From the NCBI RefSeq assembly GCF_016918735.1, contig NZ_JAFFPR010000054.1, positions 62,001 to 126,000 on the forward strand: DNA of 64,000 nucleotides, written 5' to 3'. Source of the stretch: Leptospira abararensis (lineage in GTDB: Bacteria > Spirochaetota > Leptospiria > Leptospirales > Leptospiraceae). Positions 57,691 to 64,000 of this stretch are shown piece after piece; positions within the stretch are counted from its first letter, which is position 1; each line of letters starts with the position of its first letter. The notes beneath the pieces were generated by a model that was not told the DNA's origin, searched no databases, and worked only from the letters and a program-made list of their open reading frames with translations. The position numbers were made by a program, and so were the translations under genes.

Positions 57691-60045
57691 TTGCCTAACT
57701 TGTCCCGCTTTCAAAAAAATACCCTTCTTACCTTTTCGCTTCTGGCCTTTGTCGCCTATGCTCCGTTATACTATTCGATTCGTACTGCGATCAAAAAAGA
57801 AACCCGCACCCTAACTTATGAATCACCAGACTCCGTTTCCTTTTTTAGTTTAGGAGACTTTGAAATCGAAGGAAAAGAATCGGATCCGAAAACGCTTCTC
57901 CTTCTTTCCGATCTGATTGATTTTGAATTCAAAAAAATAACGGGTGCTGTGTATTTAGGAAGGGAGGCTTCTCTTTCTCTCCCAAAAAAGAACCGGTCCC
58001 AATTTGTTTTTTATGGAAGTTTCGAATGGAAAGAGAAAGGACTCTCCTTCACTCCCAAACTCGATTCCAGAGAACAAAAGGCCACGTTTTCCGGTAAGTC
58101 CGTTTTTGTCCCTTACGAAGAACGAGGAAAGTTAGTATCCTCCATTTACCAATCACTTTCTCATCTTTTGGATGAAACCATTCGTTTGCATCGTTTGTTA
58201 AAACGCAGTCCCGAATGGAAAATTCCTTCAGAGGAGGAATTTCTATCCGAGTCAGAATTCGTTAGATTGAGTGAATACAATCCTTCGTTACTTCCTGAGG
58301 AAAGGGCAGCCATTCTCAAGTCACTTGAATTCCCCTCGGAATATTTGTTGTTTCTTAAGTTCCAATCAAGTTTAGGAAAACGAACAGAGGAATCTTTAAA
58401 GGAAGTTTGGCGGGTGGCAGGTAGCTCTGCGAATCTTTCTCCTTATACAAAGTTCTCTATTGCAAAATACATTGCTGAGTATTATTTTTCTAAAAAAGAA
58501 TTTGGTAAGGTGATTGAATATGCTAGTGCCGCCAGAAGAGAAAGAGAAATTTCGCAATCTGTATTCCATAGCGATTATGCCGATACCATTTCCCTTCTCG
58601 GAAAGGCATTGGTTTTAGATGGGAAAAAAGAAGAGGCAGTATATTACTTAACTTCTGCCAGAAAACTTTATGAAACTCTGGGACTCCTGAAAGATCCGTC
58701 TTCCATCGAAAATTCTTATTTTTACGGACTTTTGTTATACGATTTATCCCAAACGGAACTGGCTTCCTATGAATTGTCTTCGATTCGTGGACAACTGACT
58801 GATTCATTGGAACAAATCTACTTGGACTACAACCTAGCTAAAGTATATTATGATTTAGGTCGTTATGATGCCGCATTGGCTTTGTTACAAGACCAAAGGA
58901 AATTGATTTTAGGTGAAAGTTTTCCCAATCACGACATCGCTTTGTATTCTTATAATTTATACGGTGCCTCTTTGTACAAAGCTGGTAAATGGAGTATTGC
59001 GAAATCCATTTGGGAATCTCTCGTGAATGCAAAATCCATCTACGGAATAGAAGATAAACCTTATCATCGTTATGCTCTATTTAATTTGGCTGTACTCTCG
59101 AAGCTAAAAAATAATCCAGAACAAGCTGAAAACTTTTACAAACAATATGTTCGGTTGTCTCCTTATGGACAAATTGTTGACCTACCAACAAACGAAAGTT
59201 TTGAAATAGGAAAACCCATTTACCCATATACTTGGGAGCAAGAGAGCCTAAATTCCTTTGTGGAATTAGAAGAAAGAACCATTCGTTCCTATACAGGTCG
59301 TTATTTGTTTAATGGGCAAGAGGAAGAAATTCGGGCGAGGACTTATGAAAATAGATTGGAAGACACCAATCTATTTTTAGATGACTTACTCAATAAAAAT
59401 GCCTTTCTTTCTAAACCCATGTCAATCCTTCGTAAAACTTTGTTTGGTGACTTGAAACGATTTGAAAAAGGAAATCAAATTGTTTTTTTTGACATTGGGC
59501 CTGCGCTAAACCATCCGGAATATCCGGGTGTTACTTCCCTTGCTGTGGCCAAACATTTTTCGGGTATGGAAGTGGTATTATGGGAGTTACCCGGCGAAGT
59601 GGATTTGTTTTTAAAAAAAGTAAAACCAGAATTAAAAGACCGTTTATACTCTTTTTCTAATATTAGGATACTCTCTGCTGATGGAGTGGGGGAGTTCCAA
59701 ACTTTATATTATGACCCAAACAATTGGATCCTTCGCAATCGACCGATTCCGAACTTAAAAGGAAAAACCATCATCATTCGTGCCGCCAATTCCATTGATA
59801 TCTATGAACCATATACAAAAATCCTTCCGCATTTCCAAAACATGGGAAAGGAATTAAAGGCCAATCCGGTTCTCTATTTTTTCAATCGCAGTATTCTCTT
59901 GAAACCTGCAGGAAAAGAAAAGTTTATTCTCATTGGCAATCAATCCATCAGAGGCTTTCATCATAACTTTCAAAGTTTGGATAGGAATGGAGAACCACCT
60001 TACTCCATCCTTCCTTTTACTGTCAGCGAGGAAATACAGCCATGA
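57691..60045 (+). CDS. Large membrane-anchored TPR protein of unknown function
   Basis: About 784 residues. An N-terminal membrane anchor (about 9-28) is followed by an about 240-residue region, TPR-like repeats (around 290-490; YYDLGRYDAALALLQDQRKL, LAVLSKLKNNPEQAENFYKQYV) and a C-terminal domain (about 590-784) with a nucleotide- or SAM-binding look (IVFFDIGPALNHPEYPGVTS, VVLWELPGEVDLF), not matched to a family. TTG at 57691 is the longest start; another TTG lies at 57700. It overlaps the next gene by 4 nt (ATGA), so the two are coupled. Confidence 0.72.
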   Translation: MPNLSRFQKNTLLTFSLLAFVAYAPLYYSIRTAIKKETRTLTYESPDSVSFFSLGDFEIEGKESDPKTLLLLSDLIDFEFKKITGAVYLGREASLSLPKKNRSQFVFYGSFEWKEKGLSFTPKLDSREQKATFSGKSVFVPYEERGKLVSSIYQSLSHLLDETIRLHRLLKRSPEWKIPSEEEFLSESEFVRLSEYNPSLLPEERAAILKSLEFPSEYLLFLKFQSSLGKRTEESLKEVWRVAGSSANLSPYTKFSIAKYIAEYYFSKKEFGKVIEYASAARREREISQSVFHSDYADTISLLGKALVLDGKKEEAVYYLTSARKLYETLGLLKDPSSIENSYFYGLLLYDLSQTELASYELSSIRGQLTDSLEQIYLDYNLAKVYYDLGRYDAALALLQDQRKLILGESFPNHDIALYSYNLYGASLYKAGKWSIAKSIWESLVNAKSIYGIEDKPYHRYALFNLAVLSKLKNNPEQAENFYKQYVRLSPYGQIVDLPTNESFEIGKPIYPYTWEQESLNSFVELEERTIRSYTGRYLFNGQEEEIRARTYENRLEDTNLFLDDLLNKNAFLSKPMSILRKTLFGDLKRFEKGNQIVFFDIGPALNHPEYPGVTSLAVAKHFSGMEVVLWELPGEVDLFLKKVKPELKDRLYSFSNIRILSADGVGEFQTLYYDPNNWILRNRPIPNLKGKTIIIRAANSIDIYEPYTKILPHFQNMGKELKANPVLYFFNRSILLKPAGKEKFILIGNQSIRGFHHNFQSLDRNGEPPYSILPFTVSEEIQP

Positions 60046-61037
60046 ATTTAGTTGAAACAGAATTCCTCTTTTGTATTCTTTCTAGTTTCTTTTTATTTCA
60101 CTCTCTCGCAAAAAACACCGAGGAATGGAAACGGAAAGATTTGCTCTTTCAATGGACTGCCATTACTTCACTCGGATTCATCATCACAGAATCGCTGAAG
60201 AAATGGGGAATTCACTCCGAACTTTGGAATACAGATTCACTTTTTGCTTATATCACGAAAAGTAATCTATTGCTTTTCCTTTCTTATTCTTCCTTAGAAG
60301 GAAGGATATTCACTTTAAAATCTGTCCGTCGTATCTTTATTTCGATCTTCTTATATTCTTTTTGGGTTAGCGTTTTGTTTGGGATTCAATTCTTTCAAAC
60401 GACCATTCTTGTCCAAGACAATACCTTGATTTTACCTTTTGCCATTTCTCTCGGAGCATTTGTTTGGGCGCGAGAGATGTTTTGGAATTTCGAAGAAAAC
60501 AAAGAATCTATATTAGGCGATGATTCTTTTCGTTTTATCTACTTATGTTTTTTGCCAGTCACCTTTTTGGTTCTTTCTCCCTGGAAGGTCGAATGGAGTT
60601 TTTACAAACAAGTGGCTACTTTACTCCTCTATGGGATCTCCTCCCACGTTGGATTTCAATTGGTTTCTAAATTCAAAAAAGAAACGGTCCCAGCCGAATC
60701 CGAGATAGGAATCTGGATTGGTTCGCTTGCATTCTCTACCTGTCTTGGAACAGAGGTTCTCGTGGTTCTTCCATTAAGTATTCTAGCAGGAATTTTTGGA
60801 AGGTTACTCTATTCTTACCTCTCGACTCTCTCTTGGTCCGAGTCTGGAATTCGGGGTGTGATCTCTTTTCTTTATCCTTCTATTTTGGGAATTTTCCTTC
60901 CCTTTTTCCTTATAGAACGAGGCCAGTGGGTGCATGCACCCTATGTATTGTTAGGGGTCCAAATTCTCTATTTTTTGAGTTTTTATTTGGTCGCCTGTCT
61001 CAGTTTTGGGATCATCCTCTTAAACAAACAAAAGTAA
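60042..61037 (+). CDS. Polytopic membrane protein of unknown function
   Basis: 331 residues, about eight hydrophobic segments, many aromatic residues, no recognised motif. Its ATG overlaps the stop of the TPR protein by 4 nt, which suggests they form one membrane complex. The family is not recognised. Confidence 0.65.
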   Translation: MNLVETEFLFCILSSFFLFHSLAKNTEEWKRKDLLFQWTAITSLGFIITESLKKWGIHSELWNTDSLFAYITKSNLLLFLSYSSLEGRIFTLKSVRRIFISIFLYSFWVSVLFGIQFFQTTILVQDNTLILPFAISLGAFVWAREMFWNFEENKESILGDDSFRFIYLCFLPVTFLVLSPWKVEWSFYKQVATLLLYGISSHVGFQLVSKFKKETVPAESEIGIWIGSLAFSTCLGTEVLVVLPLSILAGIFGRLLYSYLSTLSWSESGIRGVISFLYPSILGIFLPFFLIERGQWVHAPYVLLGVQILYFLSFYLVACLSFGIILLNKQK

Positions 61038-61056
61038 GATTAATTTTGTAAAAAAC

Positions 61057-61075
61057 AATCGACAGTCGATTTTTT
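61057..61075 (+). terminator. Possible terminator or operator before the HD-GYP gene
   Basis: AATCGAC (61057-61063) and GTCGATT (61065-61071) form a perfect palindrome with a single central base, followed by a T-run to 61075. It could end the membrane-protein transcript or be a regulator site for the next gene. Confidence 0.4.
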
Positions 61076-61087
61076 CATGTCGATAGT

Positions 61088-63067
61088 ATGTCTGTGACCA
61101 AATCTTCGGATTCGAAATTCATCATCACTGATGATCCTTTTTTTGAAGGCAAAATTGCCGATTATTCCAAAAAAATCAAAGCTAAGGTTTTGACCCTTGC
61201 TGACTTGGATCAAATTGAATCCAATTCGAATGGCCATATCGCCAAAGTGTTGTTCTACATCTCTCGGTATGAATTGGAATCCAAACACAAAGAAATCCAC
61301 CAATTCTTAAAAAACCATCCAACCATTATGTCGAACTTCATTATTCGGGCCCCCATTGATTATACTGGTTACATTGCGCTTAATATTGAAGAAGATCTAT
61401 TTTTTACCAATGTTCCCGATGATGCCCCTCTCGTTTTTTTGGTAAAGGCTCTTGCCAATGCTTTTACTAGCCTCCAGATGGTTGTGGATAAATTCGAACT
61501 CCAAAAACGGATCAATGTGTCCACTAACGAAATTTCCAAACTTACAAAGATTGGAATCAGTCTTGCCAACGAAAAAGATTTTACGAAACTCCTTCGTGAT
61601 ATTTTGAACTCAGCCCGTGAAATTTCCAATTCCGATTCGGGCTCTTTGTATTTGGTGGAAAAAGATGAAAGAGGAAATCCTAGAAATTTAAGATTTAAAA
61701 TCTCTGCTCTCGATTTAAGCTCCGATGAATTTATCCTTCCCATTAACAAAAAGAGTATCGCAGGTTATGTGGCGTTTACTGGAAAACAGCTCAATATTCC
61801 GAATGTGTACGAATTGTCCGGTGGTGAGGAATATAAGTTCAACAGCGATTTTGATAAAATGAGTAATTATTATTCAAAATCAATGTTAGTGGTTCCTATG
61901 AAAGACCACCATGATGAAGTTGTGGGTGTCATTCAACTTATCAACCGAAAGAAAAACTTTCAGACGAAACTTACTTTAGAAGAAATGAAAACCAATTCGA
62001 TTCTAGAATATGATAAATATTCAGAAGAGTTGGTGATGGCTGTAGCAGGCCAAGCAGCTGTCGCCATCCAAAACAATAATTTGGTTCATGACATTGAAAC
62101 CTTGTTTGAAGGATTTGTGACAGCCAGTGTTTCGGCCATTGAATCTCGGGATCCCACAACATCGGGACATTCTTTCCGTGTGGCACAATACACTGTAGGA
62201 CTTGCGGAATCTGTCAATGCCATCCAAACAGGACGGTTTAAAGATATTTATTTTAACGAATCTCAAGTGAAGGAAATTCGCTACGCTTCTCTTCTTCATG
62301 ATTTTGGAAAGGTTGGGGTTCGGGAAAAAGTTCTGGTTAAAGCTAAAAAACTGGAAGACTACGAGTTGGATTTAATTCGATGGCGTTTTCAATTTATTTT
62401 GAAGGATGTGGAAGCAAAACTCGCCCAAAAGAAAATTGAATATCTTAAAAAACATGGTAACAATGGTTATCCGGAGTTTGAAAGATCCATTCATCTGGAA
62501 TATTCTTTAGAAAAAGAAAAATTAGAAGAAATGGTTCGGGTCATTTCGGAATCCAACGAACCTTCCATTTTAGAAGAAGGCAATTCTAACTTTTTAGAAG
62601 AGATTTCTAAAATGAGTTATCATACCACCGACGGGAACCAACTCAATTTGCTCATGCCAAAAGAATTTGGTTTTTTATCAATCCGTCGCGGATCTTTGGA
62701 TTTTGAAGAAAGGCGAGAGATTGAGTCCCATGTAGAACATACTTTTCAATTTCTCTCAAAAATCCCTTGGACAAGAGAACTCAAAATGGTTCCCGCCATT
62801 GCCCATGGTCATCATGAAAAATTAAATGGGTCGGGTTATCCGAGAGGCCTATCGGCTGTAGAGATTCCTGTACAAGCTAAGATGATGGCCATTGCCGATA
62901 TCTTTGATGCTCTCACAGACCAGGATCGCCCCTACAAAAAAGCCGTCCCCTTGGATCGTGCATTTGACATTCTAAAGATGGAAGTGCGAGACCAACATAT
63001 CGATGGGGATTTGTTAGATATTTTTATTGGTAGCAACGCTTACGAAAGAATTTTGCATAAACGATAA
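61088..63067 (+). CDS. GAF domain / HD-GYP domain protein (c-di-GMP phosphodiesterase-like)
   Basis: 659 residues. N-terminal region (about 1-150), a GAF domain (about 160-340; [25 protein letters not shown]), then HD-GYP. Catalytic H404-D405 (LLHDFGKVG) and H575-H576-E577 ([11 protein letters not shown]) are kept, so c-di-GMP hydrolysis is plausible. The gap between these motifs is 171 residues against roughly 60 in typical members, so there is an insertion of about 100 residues. The ATG has no good ribosome site. No adjacent response-regulator gene. Confidence 0.87.
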   Translation: MSVTKSSDSKFIITDDPFFEGKIADYSKKIKAKVLTLADLDQIESNSNGHIAKVLFYISRYELESKHKEIHQFLKNHPTIMSNFIIRAPIDYTGYIALNIEEDLFFTNVPDDAPLVFLVKALANAFTSLQMVVDKFELQKRINVSTNEISKLTKIGISLANEKDFTKLLRDILNSAREISNSDSGSLYLVEKDERGNPRNLRFKISALDLSSDEFILPINKKSIAGYVAFTGKQLNIPNVYELSGGEEYKFNSDFDKMSNYYSKSMLVVPMKDHHDEVVGVIQLINRKKNFQTKLTLEEMKTNSILEYDKYSEELVMAVAGQAAVAIQNNNLVHDIETLFEGFVTASVSAIESRDPTTSGHSFRVAQYTVGLAESVNAIQTGRFKDIYFNESQVKEIRYASLLHDFGKVGVREKVLVKAKKLEDYELDLIRWRFQFILKDVEAKLAQKKIEYLKKHGNNGYPEFERSIHLEYSLEKEKLEEMVRVISESNEPSILEEGNSNFLEEISKMSYHTTDGNQLNLLMPKEFGFLSIRRGSLDFEERREIESHVEHTFQFLSKIPWTRELKMVPAIAHGHHEKLNGSGYPRGLSAVEIPVQAKMMAIADIFDALTDQDRPYKKAVPLDRAFDILKMEVRDQHIDGDLLDIFIGSNAYERILHKR

Positions 63068-63140
63068 ATAAAACACGAAAAAAAGTTCGCATTTTTTCGC
63101 TCAGTGGAATCCCTCTTTTGTCTAATCGGTGAGGGTCAAA

Positions 63141-63977
63141 ATGAATATTAATCTAGAAGGTCGAACTGTAGTCATCACCGGAATTACAGATTCGTCATCA
63201 CTTGCATTAGTGATCGCAAAAGAATGTAAACAAATGGGTGCAAAACTCATCTGTACTGGGCTTGGGAAAACCGAATTTCATCAAAATCTTTCAGAAGCTG
63301 GACTCGCGTTTTTGGAACGCACATACTCCGATTTTATGCAAACCGTGAATCGTGAGTTAGGTGAAGATGTGATTACCTATCCATTAGATGTCACTATACA
63401 AGCTAACATTGATTCCTTTGCCGAATTTCTATTAAATCAAGGGTTAGAGGTCCATTCTGTTTTACATTCGATCGCTATGGATAAAACCATTCGCCAAGGA
63501 AAGGTAAAACCCATAATGACTGTATCGCGTGAAGAGTTTATGGATGCCATGAATGTATCTGCGTTTTCCTTACTTGCGCTCATACAAAGTTTTTATCAGC
63601 GCAACATACTGGTGCAAGGTGGATCTATCGTCGCATTGAGTTACTTAGGAGCAGAAAAAGTGGTATCCCACCCTTACAAAAATATTGGCGTAGCAAAGTC
63701 TGCATTGGAACGGCTTGTAAAAGAAATGGCAATGGAATTAGGAAAAGAGAAACAAATACAAGTGAATGCAGTTCGATTTTCTCCCTATAGGGCCAGTAAA
63801 GCTGGTTCGGCGATTGAAGGATTAGAAGAAGCAGAAAAAAGTTGTGACAGTCTTTCTCCATTAGGAAATGCAACGGCAAAAGATTTAGCTGAGGAAGTGG
63901 CCTATTTGTTTCGTCCAGGAAACCGGATCACTGGTGAAATTCGTCATGTAGATGGTGGTTATCATATTCGCGGATGA
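63141..63977 (+). CDS. FabI-like enoyl-ACP reductase / SDR protein
   Basis: 278 residues, short-chain dehydrogenase fold. NAD motif GITDSSSLALVIAKE, active-site pattern YKNIGVAK (Y179, K186) with LSYLGAEKVVS in front (Y168), as in FabI, and C-terminal TGEIRHVDGGYHIRG. Probably reduces enoyl-ACP in fatty acid synthesis. ATG at 63141 has GTGAGGGTC upstream; the GTG at 63129 is less likely. The window ends 23 bases after its stop. Confidence 0.85.
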   Translation: MNINLEGRTVVITGITDSSSLALVIAKECKQMGAKLICTGLGKTEFHQNLSEAGLAFLERTYSDFMQTVNRELGEDVITYPLDVTIQANIDSFAEFLLNQGLEVHSVLHSIAMDKTIRQGKVKPIMTVSREEFMDAMNVSAFSLLALIQSFYQRNILVQGGSIVALSYLGAEKVVSHPYKNIGVAKSALERLVKEMAMELGKEKQIQVNAVRFSPYRASKAGSAIEGLEEAEKSCDSLSPLGNATAKDLAEEVAYLFRPGNRITGEIRHVDGGYHIRG

Positions 63978-64000
63978 AAATAAGAATTAAGAAAACTCTT

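Noticed and set aside
63070..63100. Terminator between the HD-GYP and FabI-like genes
   Set aside because: The CGAAAAAA/TTTTTTCG arms are nearly all A-T and could arise by chance.

Overview
The window looks like a chromosomal segment of a Leptospira species, probably of the saprophytic (L. biflexa-like) clade. The evidence is the moderate-to-low GC content, a flagellar hook protein with spirochaete features, a spirochaete-type EF-G, a complete heme operon in the Leptospira order with a HemR-type box upstream, and several proteins I recognise only as Leptospira-style unknowns. This is inference from gene content and family knowledge; no search was run.

Layout. 1-7.3 kb: acyl-CoA dehydrogenase, CrtI-like oxidoreductase, homoserine kinase, two small unknowns, a DsbA-like protein and malate dehydrogenase. 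7.4-10.1 kb: a DUF4143-type ATPase gene with a tandem palindrome repeat at its start, and a divergent hydrolase/MarR pair sharing a double operator. 10.1-16.9 kb (minus strand): LysM protein, amidohydrolase, two cyclic-nucleotide-binding proteins, a tRNA-Arg embedded in the operon, and prmC, preceded upstream by fusA. 17-24.2 kb: KtrB-like transporter, UbiA-family enzyme, thioredoxin-like protein, PhaR-type regulator, HEAT protein and unknowns. 24.3-28.2 kb: cysK, topA (apparently AUC-initiated) and hemH. 28.2-36.4 kb (minus strand): hemA-hemC/D-hemB-hemL-hemE-hemN-hemG, every junction overlapping, converging with hemH. 36.5-40 kb: msrB, a small exported protein, rnpB, a NERD-ATPase protein antisense to the rnpB 3' end, and a lipoprotein. 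40-53.8 kb: sulfate assimilation (siroheme genes cobA and a Met8-like gene, cysJI, cysHDN, the sbp-cysTWA transporter), with a BASS transporter and a TauD-like dioxygenase. 53.9-57.6 kb: fliK-flgD-flgE. 57.7-64 kb: a large TPR protein, a polytopic membrane protein, a GAF/HD-GYP protein and a FabI-like reductase.

How it fits together. The heme cluster makes uroporphyrinogen III. CobA and the Met8-like protein can divert it to siroheme, the cofactor of CysI. CysTWA/Sbp import sulfate, CysDN activates it to APS, CysH (with iron-sulfur cysteines, and no CysC present) reduces APS to sulfite, CysJI makes sulfide and CysK makes cysteine. The TauD-like dioxygenase and BASS transporter may feed organosulfur into the same route.

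The strongest observations for follow-up are the AUC start of topA, the hem-box shared by the hemA and msrB promoters, the tRNA-Arg wedged between two coding genes, the antisense coding overlap with rnpB, the MarR double operator, the tandem palindromes carrying the start codon of the DUF4143 ATPase, and the cysteine-free FlgE with serine at the reported cross-link position.
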